Below are positions 25,931-35,663 of a stretch of 64,000 bases of DNA, in pieces. Origin of the DNA: Planctomycetota bacterium (GTDB taxonomy: Bacteria > Planctomycetota > Phycisphaerae > Sedimentisphaerales > Anaerobacaceae); contig VRUL01000005.1 in NCBI GenBank assembly GCA_019456145.1, forward strand, positions 124,001 through 188,000. Reading direction: 5' to 3'. Both the position numbers and the translations under genes were made by a program. The notes beneath the pieces were generated by a model that ran no database searches, was not told the origin of the DNA, and worked only from the letters and a program-made list of their open reading frames with translations. Within the stretch, counting starts at the first letter, position 1. Each line of letters opens with the position of its first letter.

Positions 25931-27961
25931 ATGCGTAAAAAAGGCGGCAACATTTTCGAAGAACATGCTGAAAAGATAGTGTTGGTTATTGTTGGGCTTG
26001 TGTGTATGTGGCTATTGATTACGCGTGTTTTTATCAGTCCGAATAAGGTTCTTCTGTATGCAGGTGTGGAACTCGGTCCAGGCAAGATTGATGATCGCAT
26101 AAGCATGGAAGCCGAGCTTTTGAAGTTGAAACTGGACGGCAAACCTGAGCCGCTTCCACCATATGAACGGCGAATTGATGCTTTTGTTGAAATGATCGAC
26201 CTGCCTATAGGCAACATTGATGTTAGCCTGCATTTACCGCTTCCTATTCATAGTTCAACAGACATTAGAGATAAACGGAAATATCGCATTCCGTGGATTG
26301 GTGAGGTCGAGGATGCGGCAATCTCTTACATCAGGGCGGTGGCTTATGAGCCTATCATAGAAATTGACGAGGAGAATCAATATGATATGGCAGTGAGTAG
26401 GCCAAATGATATTGATTTTGTGACGGTGGAGGCGAAGTTTGATGTCGCGGGACTGTATGGGAGATTTTACGACAGCTTTGCCGGCGATGATGTTGAGCAG
26501 AAACAGTGGCGTGATCCGTGCCTTGCGATTCCGGTTTTTTCGGCTGTGCAGTTGCAAAGACAGGAATTGGGCGCCGACGGCAGTTGGAGCCAGTGGCAGA
26601 TTGTGCCTCGAACGAAGATAGAGCTTCGCAAAAAGATGTTTGAATCTGTAGAAGAGGTTGAAGATCTGCCTCCCGGCGGGATAAAAGTGCGTCGGCTTCA
26701 GTTTGATGATGCAGAAGTGAGGATGGCTCTGTTGCAGCCGGAGGCTTATAAGATTGCATCGGCAAAAGAAGAGTGGTTTCCTCCATCGCTGCATAAGAAG
26801 TATGTAGAGCAGCAGAATGAGATAGAGGTGGAAAAGAAGCGTAGAGCCAAAGAGGAAGAAAAGTTAGAGCGTGAGGAGGAGCGTGAAAAAGCGAGGGAAG
26901 AACGTGGGGAGCGACGCGGCAGAACAACTGGAACAGGACTATTCGGAGGACAATCTGGTGGAAGGCGTGGTGACTCCACACGCAGGGAAGGACGTTTAGG
27001 AACTAATAGAACCGGCAGAGACAGACGGTCAAGAAATGAAAGCCTTGATACCTATGGTGGCAGTGGCACTTCGTCAAGGAGAAGAGAGCGTGAGGAGCGT
27101 GCGATAGAGAGACAAGAACGTCTGGCGGAACTTAGAGCCACTTCAAGGTCAACAACTATTGATGATATTTATAAAGAGCTGGATGATATTCTGATTACGA
27201 AGAAAACTAATCTTATGAGGATGCGGGACCTGTTGTTATTCTGGGCGCATGATGATACTGTAGAGCCGGGGAAGAGCTACCGATACAGGATTCGCTTGGG
27301 TGTTTTTAATCCGATAGCAGGGACAAATAGATTTAATGAGCAAGATGAAGACCTGAAGAACAAGATTGTTTTATGGAGTGAGTTTTCTGAGTTAAAGGAG
27401 ATTGTAAAGGTTCCGGGGACATTATACTTTTTCCCTCGTGATGTTAAGGATGCCGCGAGGGTCGTTACGGTGCATGTCGCCAGGTATACATTAGGTTACT
27501 GGTATGTTAAGGACTTTGCAGTCAAGCCGGGAGAGGTTATAGGTAAGGTTGCTGAGTTTGAGCCGGCGGAAGATGAAAGGAATGCGCCTATGATGCCAGA
27601 GACGATTGATTATACTACCGGGGCAGTTATGGTGGATGTTGTCCCTGTAAATGATTGGTCGGGCGGAAGGAATATGTATGCCAGGCGTTATTATGATATG
27701 CTTTACAGTTTTGACGGGGGCGGGATTGAACACAGACCTGTTAGCACAAGGTATTGGGACGATGAATTACGGATTAAGTTAAATGATATAACAAGATCCC
27801 AGAAGGAACCGAAAGAACCTTTGCGGCCATGGGACTCCAAACTGACTAATTGGCAGTTAGCTCCGGGGATGGGATATCGTAATGAGGGACGTATAGGAAC
27901 CAGTAGAGACAGGCAGAGGGGTCGCACTCGTGAGAGTCGATACCAAGAGATAGACCGATAA
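25931..27961 (+). CDS. membrane protein with Arg/Glu-rich linker, third gene of the pilus-like operon
   Basis: 676 aa. One transmembrane helix (about 15-33), a folded domain to about residue 290, a strongly charged Arg/Glu coiled or disordered stretch (about 290-400: KKRRAKEEEKLEREEE, then Gly/Arg/Ser-rich), and a second folded region. The C-terminus again becomes Arg-rich (RDRQRGRTRESRYQE). I do not recognise a family; by position it could substitute for PilP, linking the inner-membrane complex to a secretin. It begins 35 bases after the PilO-like gene. Confidence 0.65.
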   Translation: MRKKGGNIFEEHAEKIVLVIVGLVCMWLLITRVFISPNKVLLYAGVELGPGKIDDRISMEAELLKLKLDGKPEPLPPYERRIDAFVEMIDLPIGNIDVSLHLPLPIHSSTDIRDKRKYRIPWIGEVEDAAISYIRAVAYEPIIEIDEENQYDMAVSRPNDIDFVTVEAKFDVAGLYGRFYDSFAGDDVEQKQWRDPCLAIPVFSAVQLQRQELGADGSWSQWQIVPRTKIELRKKMFESVEEVEDLPPGGIKVRRLQFDDAEVRMALLQPEAYKIASAKEEWFPPSLHKKYVEQQNEIEVEKKRRAKEEEKLEREEEREKAREERGERRGRTTGTGLFGGQSGGRRGDSTRREGRLGTNRTGRDRRSRNESLDTYGGSGTSSRRREREERAIERQERLAELRATSRSTTIDDIYKELDDILITKKTNLMRMRDLLLFWAHDDTVEPGKSYRYRIRLGVFNPIAGTNRFNEQDEDLKNKIVLWSEFSELKEIVKVPGTLYFFPRDVKDAARVVTVHVARYTLGYWYVKDFAVKPGEVIGKVAEFEPAEDERNAPMMPETIDYTTGAVMVDVVPVNDWSGGRNMYARRYYDMLYSFDGGGIEHRPVSTRYWDDELRIKLNDITRSQKEPKEPLRPWDSKLTNWQLAPGMGYRNEGRIGTSRDRQRGRTRESRYQEIDR

Positions 27962-28000
27962 ATGTGTTCTGAGCCAATGCTCTTTGGTTGCATGAGATAC

Positions 28001-29611
28001 TTAGCTGCTGTTGTTTGCCTTTTTGTGTGTAAGCTGGCTTTTGAGCAGCGAGAACGTGTGGATGATTTCTTTATCAATATTGATGATCCGGTAAGTTACA
28101 CGCGGGTCGGATAGGCCTGTGTCGAATGCGAGCAATCCGAATGAGCATTTCTTATTGTAACCGAATAGGGCGCCCTTTATCAGAGGGTGGGTGTGGATGT
28201 TTGTCAGCTTTGAACTTTCGAACTCATATAAAGCATATCCGTTTTCCCGTTCAATCTTCCACGCATCGGAGCGATGACGATCGGCTGAGATAAGAATTAC
28301 TCCGTCAATTTTGTTCTTCTCAAGAAATGAAAAGATTTCCTCCCGTTCCTTCTTGTATCCTTCCCATGTGTCACGACTTCCGGGCTTGGTTCCAAAGGCC
28401 CAGGATACAGGTGAGGCGAGAACTTTGAATGTAGCTGTAGATGACTTAAGCTTTTTGAGTAGCCATTCTTTCTGAGTGGGACCGAGCATGGATGGATTTT
28501 TACGCTTGGGATTGTTGCGATAATACCGGCTGTCGAGCATAAAAAAGTCTACATCGCCGATAGAGAAATCGAACCAGCATCCGGGTTGGTTTTCTCCTCC
28601 GCCGTAATAAGGATTGTTCCAGTTGTTGCAGAATAAACGCCAGACGGGAATCTTCCACGCCGGCTCTTTGATTTCGGGGCCGCCCCAACCATCGTTGGTC
28701 GTAAAGTCGTGGTCGTCCCAAATGGCATAGATGGCCGCCGAGGCGGCGAAGCCCCGGAATTCAGGGCGGGATTGCCGTCGATAATAACAATATTGCTGTA
28801 CGGCTGGCCTTGTCGGGTTGTCGATGTAGACGTTGTCACCGAGAAGAAGAAAAGCCAGCGGATTGTGCGCGGCAATGGTCTTCCACATTCTTTCGTGCTG
28901 TGGTGTGTATCCTGCCCCGCCGCCGAAACCGATTTGAAACTTTGCTTCTACTTTCGCAGTGGGAAAGGTGCGGAACGACCATCGTTTCGGCTGCTTCTTG
29001 CCATTCACCAGCAGTTCGAAGTAATACCGTGTATCCGGTTTCAAGCCCTTTATGTCCACTACGGTTGTGAAGTCTCTGTCTTTGTTTGTTTGAACTACGG
29101 TGGATTTTATAGACGGACTCATATTCACTGAAGAGCTAACGACAACCTGCACGGGTACTTCGTTTGCGGTGCGTACCCAGAATTTTGCGCTGGTGTCAGT
29201 GACACAGCCAAGCGTTGGGCCGTGCAAAAGCTCGACAGTGTGTTTTTTCGCCAATTGTTTGAACTCGGCGCTGTTGGTTAGAGGCATGAGCAAATCTCTT
29301 GGGCCGGCGAGAAAACGGCTGAAGGGAAGCCCTGCGCCAACGGCCTGTCTGGTATACGCGACAGCCTTGCCAATGTCTTTCTTTTGAGAATAAGCGACTG
29401 CCAGGCCATACATAGACTCGAGATCCTCGGGGTGTTTCTTAAGGTAGTTCTCAAAGTGTCTTATGGCTTTATCGTGCTTGCCGTCCACGATTTGGGAAAT
29501 TGCTTCTCTGTTCTGCTGCTTGTATTGTTCTGCCGCATAGATGGCAACGGCAAATAAGAATAATGTCAGGCACACAAATGCTAATACAGCAAATACTTTT
29601 CTCCGATTCAT
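28001..29611 (-). CDS. PhoD-like phosphatase with N-terminal TPR segment
   Basis: About 536 aa from ATG 29611 (MNRRKVFAV); a longer frame to 29656 exists but the signal-anchor begins at 29611, with AAGGA upstream. Signal-anchor, then TPR-like helices (about 30-95: AIRHFENYLKKHPEDLESMYGLAVAY), a PhoD N-terminal Ig-like domain, and a calcineurin-like phosphoesterase core with metal motifs GDNVY, WDDHDF and SADRH. Predicted extracytoplasmic phosphodiesterase/phosphatase using Fe/Ca. The TPR leader is unusual for PhoD. Convergent with the pilus-like operon (39 bases between stops). Confidence 0.85.
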   Translation of the reverse strand: MNRRKVFAVLAFVCLTLFLFAVAIYAAEQYKQQNREAISQIVDGKHDKAIRHFENYLKKHPEDLESMYGLAVAYSQKKDIGKAVAYTRQAVGAGLPFSRFLAGPRDLLMPLTNSAEFKQLAKKHTVELLHGPTLGCVTDTSAKFWVRTANEVPVQVVVSSSVNMSPSIKSTVVQTNKDRDFTTVVDIKGLKPDTRYYFELLVNGKKQPKRWSFRTFPTAKVEAKFQIGFGGGAGYTPQHERMWKTIAAHNPLAFLLLGDNVYIDNPTRPAVQQYCYYRRQSRPEFRGFAASAAIYAIWDDHDFTTNDGWGGPEIKEPAWKIPVWRLFCNNWNNPYYGGGENQPGCWFDFSIGDVDFFMLDSRYYRNNPKRKNPSMLGPTQKEWLLKKLKSSTATFKVLASPVSWAFGTKPGSRDTWEGYKKEREEIFSFLEKNKIDGVILISADRHRSDAWKIERENGYALYEFESSKLTNIHTHPLIKGALFGYNKKCSFGLLAFDTGLSDPRVTYRIINIDKEIIHTFSLLKSQLTHKKANNSS

Positions 29612-29781
29612 GGTATTGGTATCCTTAATCTTAGACCTTTGTAGACTAAAAATCATAGCTTATAACAATCCTTTACCATTTTTGGAAAAACATCTGACTT
29701 TCCATAATAGCTGCTTCCCATGCTTTGGTTTTTCATAGCGTTTATTTTTTTTGCCGGAGCGAGACCTTCGGTTTCTATTCG

Positions 29782-30351
29782 CTATTGATTATCTCTGGTG
29801 AATTCAGCACCCCGATGGATGGCTTCGGTGTTGACCGGCAATGTTTTATGATGCCGCTTGGCAATGGCGTCGGGTAAACAAGCGGCTGCTGTATCGGGGC
29901 TGAGAATGCCTCGCTTTTGGAAATATGCACCGAGGACCACCATATTGGCGGTTTTTTTATTGCCTAATTCGACCGCTATTTCATCTGCCGGGACCGCTAT
30001 AATCTCGATTGAATCGTCTAATTGCGGTTTAGTATCAATCAAAGAGCTGTTCATAACCAGCAGTCCGCCGGCTTTAAGGCGAGAGGCGAATTTATTTAGC
30101 GAGGCCTTGTTCATTACAATCAGCGAATCAGGCCTGTCAACGAGTGGTGAGGCGATAGAGTCATCTGCGATGATGACCATACAATTTGCCGTGCCGCCGC
30201 GAACCTCGGCGCCATAGGAGGGCATATAGGTTACTTCTTTGCCGGCCTTCATTGCCGTTTGCGCCAGGAGTTTTCCGGCCAGCATAATTCCCTGGCCGCC
30301 GAAGCCGGCTATGATAACCTCTTCATAAGATTCGTGTTTCGTGTTTTGCAT
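29782..30351 (-). CDS. korC: 2-oxoacid:ferredoxin oxidoreductase gamma subunit
   Basis: 189 aa, pyruvate/ketoisovalerate oxidoreductase gamma domain (GFGGQGIMLAGKLLAQTA at 15-32, MPSYGAEVRGGTANC). With the three genes upstream it forms a four-subunit (alpha, beta, gamma, delta-type) enzyme that oxidatively decarboxylates a 2-oxoacid to its CoA ester and reduces ferredoxin. The substrate could be 2-oxoglutarate or branched-chain 2-oxoacids. Separated from the beta gene by 48 bases. Confidence 0.9.
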   Translation of the reverse strand: MQNTKHESYEEVIIAGFGGQGIMLAGKLLAQTAMKAGKEVTYMPSYGAEVRGGTANCMVIIADDSIASPLVDRPDSLIVMNKASLNKFASRLKAGGLLVMNSSLIDTKPQLDDSIEIIAVPADEIAVELGNKKTANMVVLGAYFQKRGILSPDTAAACLPDAIAKRHHKTLPVNTEAIHRGAEFTRDNQ

Positions 30352-30399
30352 TTCTTAACTCACGGGCGCATTTATACAGGAATGCGTTTTTATTATGAT

Positions 30400-31140
30400 T
30401 CATCCTTTTAATCTTCCGAGGGGAAAGACTTTTGTCATTTCGTTCTCGATCCATTCCATTGATTTGGCCGGTGTCATCCGCCAATAGACGGGGCAGGACG
30501 AGAGCAGTTCAACAAGCGAGAGGCCTTGAGCGCCGTCAACCTGCAGTTCGAAAGCGTGTTTTACTGCCTTTTTTGCCTTGCGGATTTGGGCTGGGCTGCT
30601 GAGCGCGCATCGCTCGACGTAGATTGCGCCTGGCAATAGAGCCAATAATTCCGATACTTGTAGCGGGTATCCTTCGTTGGCAGCATCTCGGCCCTGTGGC
30701 GTCGTGGCTGTCACCTGGCCGAGAACGGTCGTCGGCGCCATCTGCCCGCCTGTCATTCCAAATACAGCATTGTTGATGAAGATAACCGTTATCTGTTCGC
30801 CTCTGTGGGCGGCGTGAATAATCTCGCCGGTCCCAATCGCTGCCAGGTCCCCATCGCCCTGGTAGGAGAATATTATTTTGTCCGGATTGGTCCTTTTCAT
30901 GCCCGTTGCGACTGCCGGTGCTCTGCCGTGCGCTACCTCGACCATATCGACATCGAGATAATTGTACGCCAAGACCGCGCAGCCCACAGGGGCTATGCCG
31001 ATAGTGCGGTCGTGGATGCCCAGCTCATCGATTGTCTCGGCTATCAATCGATGAGCGATGCCGTGCCCGCATCCGGGACAATAATGAGTTGTGTAGTTTT
31101 TAAGAGTCGGTGTTCGCTCAAATATTGTTTTCATTTTCAT
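30400..31140 (-). CDS. korB: 2-oxoacid:ferredoxin oxidoreductase beta subunit (TPP-binding)
   Basis: 246 aa. Thiamine-pyrophosphate subunit: YCPGCGHG at 20-27 (C21 and C24) and C54 are likely [4Fe-4S] ligands, and GDGDLAAIGTGEI...NN (95-124) is the TPP/Mg motif. The short length fits Kor/Vor-type beta subunits. It overlaps the alpha gene by four bases (ATGA), so the two are translationally coupled. Confidence 0.93.
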   Translation of the reverse strand: MKMKTIFERTPTLKNYTTHYCPGCGHGIAHRLIAETIDELGIHDRTIGIAPVGCAVLAYNYLDVDMVEVAHGRAPAVATGMKRTNPDKIIFSYQGDGDLAAIGTGEIIHAAHRGEQITVIFINNAVFGMTGGQMAPTTVLGQVTATTPQGRDAANEGYPLQVSELLALLPGAIYVERCALSSPAQIRKAKKAVKHAFELQVDGAQGLSLVELLSSCPVYWRMTPAKSMEWIENEMTKVFPLGRLKG

Positions 31141-32204
31141 TGCTTTTTCGCCGGTATTATGAGCTGTTTGATTCTTTCCAGTAGCTGGTCAACGGCTGGT
31201 ATTCCGCCGCCGGGTCGCCCGTAGAATAATACCGGCGTTTTTCCAGCTACGGCCAGTTTTACGTCTTCGACCATCTGGCCCATGCTCATTTCCACAACCA
31301 GAAAGATGTTAAGTTCATCGGCGGCCTTTGCGATTTGCTCGGTTGGAAACGGCCACAGGGTGACAGGACGTATCAAGCCGGCTTTAATTCCTTCTTTTCT
31401 TGCCTTGTTCACTGCAGAACGCACGATTCTGGCTGCAACGCCATAGGCAATAACTACGATTTCGGCATCATCGACCTGGTATTGTTCGCAGATGACTTCG
31501 TTCTTTTGCACCTGGTCATATTTGGCTTGGAGCTTATAGTTGTGTTTTTCCAGTGATCCTTCAGGGAGCCATAATGAGCGAACAATGTTTTGTTCTCTGT
31601 CTTTGGCTCCGGTTAGGGCCCAGTCTTTGGGCGGCAGGCTTCGTCGTGGTGTTTTGTTGAAGACTATCGGCTCCATCATCTGGCCGAGAATGCCATCGGC
31701 CAGAATGATGACCGGCATTCGATACTGGTCGGCCAAGTCAAAGGCCAACGGCATACAATCGACCAGCTCCTGCACGGTCGATGGTCCCAGGGCGATGGTT
31801 CGATAATCGCCGTGTCCGCCGCCTCGGGTGGCCTGGAAATAATCTCCCTGTGAAGGTGCGATGTTGCCGAGACCGGGTCCTCCCCGCATTACATTGACCA
31901 TTACGGCTGGCAGCTCGGCGCCTGCCAGATAGCTTATTCCCTCCTGCATCAGGCTGATGCCGGGACTTGACGAAGTAGTCATAGACCTTTTCCCTGTGGC
32001 CGAAGCCCCGAAGACCATGTTGATTGCGGCTAATTCACTTTCACTCTGGACAAAGACTCGACCTTCCTCGGGCATGCGTTTGGACATATATGCAGGGATT
32101 TCGTTTTGCGGCGTAATGGGATAGCCGAAATAAGCGTCGCATCCGGCAATGATAGCCGCTTCAGCAAGGGCCTCATTGCCACACATTAGAATCCTTTCGC
32201 TCAC
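31137..32204 (-). CDS. korA: 2-oxoacid:ferredoxin oxidoreductase alpha subunit (VorB/KorA-like)
   Basis: 355 aa. Pyrimidine-binding domain with GCDAYFGYPITPQNEIP near 21-37, the substrate loop SSSPGISLMQEG and the GGGHGDYRTIALGPS stretch, which I associate with VorB-type (3-methyl-2-oxobutanoate) annotations. Therefore the substrate is 2-oxoglutarate or a branched-chain 2-oxoacid. It overlaps korD and korB by four bases each. Confidence 0.92.
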   Translation of the reverse strand: MSERILMCGNEALAEAAIIAGCDAYFGYPITPQNEIPAYMSKRMPEEGRVFVQSESELAAINMVFGASATGKRSMTTSSSPGISLMQEGISYLAGAELPAVMVNVMRGGPGLGNIAPSQGDYFQATRGGGHGDYRTIALGPSTVQELVDCMPLAFDLADQYRMPVIILADGILGQMMEPIVFNKTPRRSLPPKDWALTGAKDREQNIVRSLWLPEGSLEKHNYKLQAKYDQVQKNEVICEQYQVDDAEIVVIAYGVAARIVRSAVNKARKEGIKAGLIRPVTLWPFPTEQIAKAADELNIFLVVEMSMGQMVEDVKLAVAGKTPVLFYGRPGGGIPAVDQLLERIKQLIIPAKKQ

Positions 32205-32470
32205 GCTTTATCCTTGATTAGACCCGGCTCGCTTTTCTTGCTCGGCTGAACAGGCACTATGTCATCCTCGCGAAATACCTTGATTACGACGTCCGGACAC
32301 ATGACGGCGCATAAGCAGCAGCCCGTGCAGCCGGCGTTGGTTGCCTCGGCAGGGAAGTAGCCGCGTTTGTTGGATAGCCTGGATATAACGATGCAACTTT
32401 TCAGACATACTGTTACACACAGGCCGCAACCCTTGCACTGTTCAGTATCAATAACTATTTTGCCGGCCAT
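32201..32470 (-). CDS. korD: 2x[4Fe-4S] ferredoxin subunit of the 2-oxoacid oxidoreductase
   Basis: 89 aa with two classical motifs, C12/15/18/22 and C48/51/54/58, and a charged C-terminal tail. First gene of the four-gene operon, translationally coupled to korA. It would carry electrons from the TPP subunit to free ferredoxin. It is divergent from nagA across 181 bp. Confidence 0.92.
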   Translation of the reverse strand: MAGKIVIDTEQCKGCGLCVTVCLKSCIVISRLSNKRGYFPAEATNAGCTGCCLCAVMCPDVVIKVFREDDIVPVQPSKKSEPGLIKDKA

Positions 32471-32651
32471 TTTCTAATTTGGTCTCTGTTGAGCAATTTC
32501 CTAACTTAGCTGATGAATTCTACTGGAGCCGAGCCCTTTTGTAAAGTCAAAAGGCAATTATTTCGTATTTCATGCATCATATCTCGTATTACGGATGGGT
32601 TGGGAAGCGTAATAGATATCTTCGGACTTGGCTTCTGCACATAGTTAAGGT

Positions 32652-33959
32652 ATGATTTTTGTCGATATGAAAGCAATTCAACTAAAAGGCGGTTTTGTGG
32701 TAACAGGCCAGGGCGTCGAGCGCACCGATATTATCCTTCGCGATGGCAGGATTGAACTTGCCGGTGATAAAGAACGCTGTGACCAGGTCGTAGACATAAC
32801 CGGCAAATATGTCGTGCCGGGCTTTGTTGATATACATTTTCACGGTTATAACCTTTTTGAGTTTACCAGCGGTCTTTACGATGTGAAATCCGAGACTTTT
32901 GATAATAGTCCGTCTGCTTATGACTATGGATTGGAGATGTTAAGTAAAACACTCGTTAAGTTCGGTGTTACCGGATTTTATGTCGGGACCTGGGCCAGCC
33001 CCATTGAGAATCTAAGGAATTGCTATGCTCAGCTATATCGTTATCTAAGTAAGACAAAGGAACACGATGGTGCTGAGCTTTTGGGAGGGCTTTTGGAAGG
33101 CAGCTTTCTTAATCCTCAGATGGCTGGTGCTCAAAATCCAGACTATGTGCTTGAATTTTGCACCGATTCTTTCGATAGAATCCAAGACAAAGGGACCATC
33201 AAGCTGGCAAATGTGGTACCTGATTTTGGCAGGCCCAGTTATGAATTGACCGAATATCTGGTCGGCAAAGGTATTGTGGTGGGCGCCGGGCACAGCAATG
33301 CAACCTGTGAGCAGATTGAAGAAGCAACCAGGGCGGGACTTAAATATTTCATTCACCTTACAAATGGCCCGACCGGCGGTTCGTACAAGCCATTCAATGG
33401 CGGCGGCGCGATTGAAGCTGTGCTGAAATCCCATGAACTTTATGCCGAGCAAATCCTTGACGGCTACCATGTCAATCCCGCATATATAAGAGACATTTTG
33501 AAACGCAAAGGTGCGGACAGGATTATTGGGGTAACAGACTGTTTGTTTACTGCAGGTTCGCAGGTTAAACAGTTTACAAGTGGCGGTATACGTGGTGCGC
33601 TCAGCGAGGACGGCAAGTACTTCCGAGTTGTTGATAAGGCCAATACGCTCTTTAGCAGCAATCTGACAATGGACCATGGATTTGCCAACCTGCTCGATTG
33701 GCTCACTATAGATATGCAGGGTATCTGGAATCGCCTGCATAATGCGTTGGAGTTCGAGCAGGCTCTTGTAACGGCAGTAAAGATATTGTCAACAAATCCA
33801 TGCGCGCTGACAGGGCTGGATAAGAGTGGCTACGGCTCAATCGCCGACGGGGCAAAAGCTGATTTGTGTGTGCTCAACATCATTGGCTCACCGGGTAGTT
33901 ATAAAGTGATGGTTGAGTCGACGATAGTCAATGGCAATATAGTCTATTCCTCAAAGTAG
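32652..33959 (+). CDS. nagA: N-acetylglucosamine-6-phosphate deacetylase (NagA-like)
   Basis: 435 aa, amidohydrolase superfamily. VDIHFHG (about 58-64) carries the metal HxH; GAGHSNATCEQIEEATRAG and ILDGYHVNP supply the distal histidines; GVTDCLFTAG carries the catalytic aspartate. The canonical HLFNAM loop is replaced by HLTNGPTGG, so substrate preference may differ (GlcNAc-6-P or GalNAc-6-P). The frame opens at ATG 32652; ATG 32667 (MKAIQL) is a possible start, and neither has a good SD. Followed after 57 bases by a sugar kinase, with nagB convergent beyond it: an amino-sugar catabolic locus. Confidence 0.87.
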   Translation: MIFVDMKAIQLKGGFVVTGQGVERTDIILRDGRIELAGDKERCDQVVDITGKYVVPGFVDIHFHGYNLFEFTSGLYDVKSETFDNSPSAYDYGLEMLSKTLVKFGVTGFYVGTWASPIENLRNCYAQLYRYLSKTKEHDGAELLGGLLEGSFLNPQMAGAQNPDYVLEFCTDSFDRIQDKGTIKLANVVPDFGRPSYELTEYLVGKGIVVGAGHSNATCEQIEEATRAGLKYFIHLTNGPTGGSYKPFNGGGAIEAVLKSHELYAEQILDGYHVNPAYIRDILKRKGADRIIGVTDCLFTAGSQVKQFTSGGIRGALSEDGKYFRVVDKANTLFSSNLTMDHGFANLLDWLTIDMQGIWNRLHNALEFEQALVTAVKILSTNPCALTGLDKSGYGSIADGAKADLCVLNIIGSPGSYKVMVESTIVNGNIVYSSK

Positions 33960-34016
33960 AACCTGTTATTTGTGCGCTTCTTTAACAAGCTCGAGACATC
34001 TTAAAAAGGAAGAGTT

Positions 34017-35663
34017 ATGACAGTTGAATACTCTCGCCTGCGGCCAGTTAGTAGTTGGATTAAGCTGGTTAAAGACAAAAATAGCGCATTTCACAAAAAG
34101 TTGGTCCAAATCTACGGCGACAATGGGGATATGAAGTGCCAAGCGGCCGAAATGTGTTTGCGGACGCTTGAGGTATTCAGTGGAGCGTACGGAACAGAGC
34201 GCAGGGTCTTGATAGTTCGTTCAACCGGTCGTGTTAACCTTGTAGGCACTCACATCGACCACCGCGGCGGGTCGGTCAACCCGATTTGCATCAAGGACAT
34301 GTGGCTGGTGGTCGAGCCGCGTGACGATGATGTCGTGCTGGCTAAAAACGTGGAATCCGGAGAGTTTGCTGATGAGCAATTTTGTATCAAGGAATGTCTG
34401 CCGGTCGGTGAGAAAATCCATGACTGGGACGCCTGGTGTCACGACGAGTTTGAAAAACGCAAGGATGATTCGTCTATTACCTGGTCGAACTATGTCCGCG
34501 CCGCAGTGCTGTACTTTCAACATCTAAATACGAAAGACGATGGCGGCTTTGCACCGGCAATTAAAGGAATGAATATGATGTTTTATGGTAATGTTCCCCG
34601 GGCGGCGGGTCTTGCATCATCATCGGCATTAGTTATGGCGGCGGCAGAAGCAATAATACGGCTAAACGGACTTCGGTTTGAGCGTACCGATTTGGTTGAG
34701 CACGCAGGTTTCGCTGAATGGTACGTGGGGACACGCGGGGGATGCAGCGACCACGCAGCGATTATCTTTGGCAAGCCGAATACAATCATACATATTACGG
34801 CTTTTCCAGCGACTGTAGATAGTACTCCGCTGCCGGCCGGTTACAGTGTATTGCTGGTTAACAGCCTTAAAGAAGCAAAGAAGCAAACTGGTGCCCGTGA
34901 TGCGTTTAACAGTTGTGTTGCTGCGTACGTATTCGGCTTGATGATGCTCGGCAAGAACTTTCCACAGTATGCCGGCAAGCTCCAACGACTTCGCGATGTC
35001 AATCCCCAAAAGCTCGGCGTTGATGAGGCTGAGATTTATCGGATAGTAAAGTCACTGCCCGCTTCTGTCAGCCGAGCAGAAATTCTGGAACTCCTTCCGG
35101 AAGGCGAGCAAAAGATTCGTCGCGTGTTTAGAAGTCACAAGGAACCCGAACAGGGCTATCAAATCAGGCAGATATGTTTGTATGGAATAACCGAGTGTGT
35201 TCGTGCCGACATGGTAGCGCAGTGTCTTCGAGGAAGGGACATGAAAACTTTCGGTCAGTTGATAAGCATCTCTCATGATGGGGATCGGGTGACAAAACTG
35301 GTTGACGGCAAGCGCATACAGACCGACAACAGATATCCGGATGCAAGAATCGATGCTTTGATAAGCGATCTGGAATCAGGTGATCCGCATCGGATGAGCC
35401 GGGCCAGCCTGTGGCGGCAGGGCGGAGGCTATAATGTCAGCGTACTTGAGCTGGATATGCTGGTTGATATCGCGCTGGCGGCACCGGGCGTTATCGGAGC
35501 AGGGCTTGTGGGTGCCGGGATGGGTGGTTGTATTGTGGCCGTGGTAGAAAATGAACATGCCCGGCAGGTCATTGAAAACATGGCTGAGCAATACTATCGT
35601 CCGCGGAACCTGGAAGTAAAAGCAGAGGTCGTGACGCCGGTTGGTGGTTTGTCTACGATATAA
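34017..35663 (+). CDS. galactokinase-family GHMP kinase, probably amino-sugar kinase
   Basis: 548 aa, longer than galactokinase (about 380-400) because of an N-terminal extension of about 65 residues and inserts. Motif 1 is GRVNLVGTHIDHRGG (canonical GRxNLIGEHxDYxGG; Glu replaced by Thr). Motif 2 is PRAAGLASSSALVMAA (ATP loop) and motif 3 is GAGMGGCIVAVV. The changed signature and the nagA/nagB neighbours suggest N-acetylgalactosamine or another amino sugar rather than galactose. Strong SD (AAGGAAGAG) before the ATG. It ends against a bidirectional terminator. Confidence 0.82.
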   Translation: MTVEYSRLRPVSSWIKLVKDKNSAFHKKLVQIYGDNGDMKCQAAEMCLRTLEVFSGAYGTERRVLIVRSTGRVNLVGTHIDHRGGSVNPICIKDMWLVVEPRDDDVVLAKNVESGEFADEQFCIKECLPVGEKIHDWDAWCHDEFEKRKDDSSITWSNYVRAAVLYFQHLNTKDDGGFAPAIKGMNMMFYGNVPRAAGLASSSALVMAAAEAIIRLNGLRFERTDLVEHAGFAEWYVGTRGGCSDHAAIIFGKPNTIIHITAFPATVDSTPLPAGYSVLLVNSLKEAKKQTGARDAFNSCVAAYVFGLMMLGKNFPQYAGKLQRLRDVNPQKLGVDEAEIYRIVKSLPASVSRAEILELLPEGEQKIRRVFRSHKEPEQGYQIRQICLYGITECVRADMVAQCLRGRDMKTFGQLISISHDGDRVTKLVDGKRIQTDNRYPDARIDALISDLESGDPHRMSRASLWRQGGGYNVSVLELDMLVDIALAAPGVIGAGLVGAGMGGCIVAVVENEHARQVIENMAEQYYRPRNLEVKAEVVTPVGGLSTI

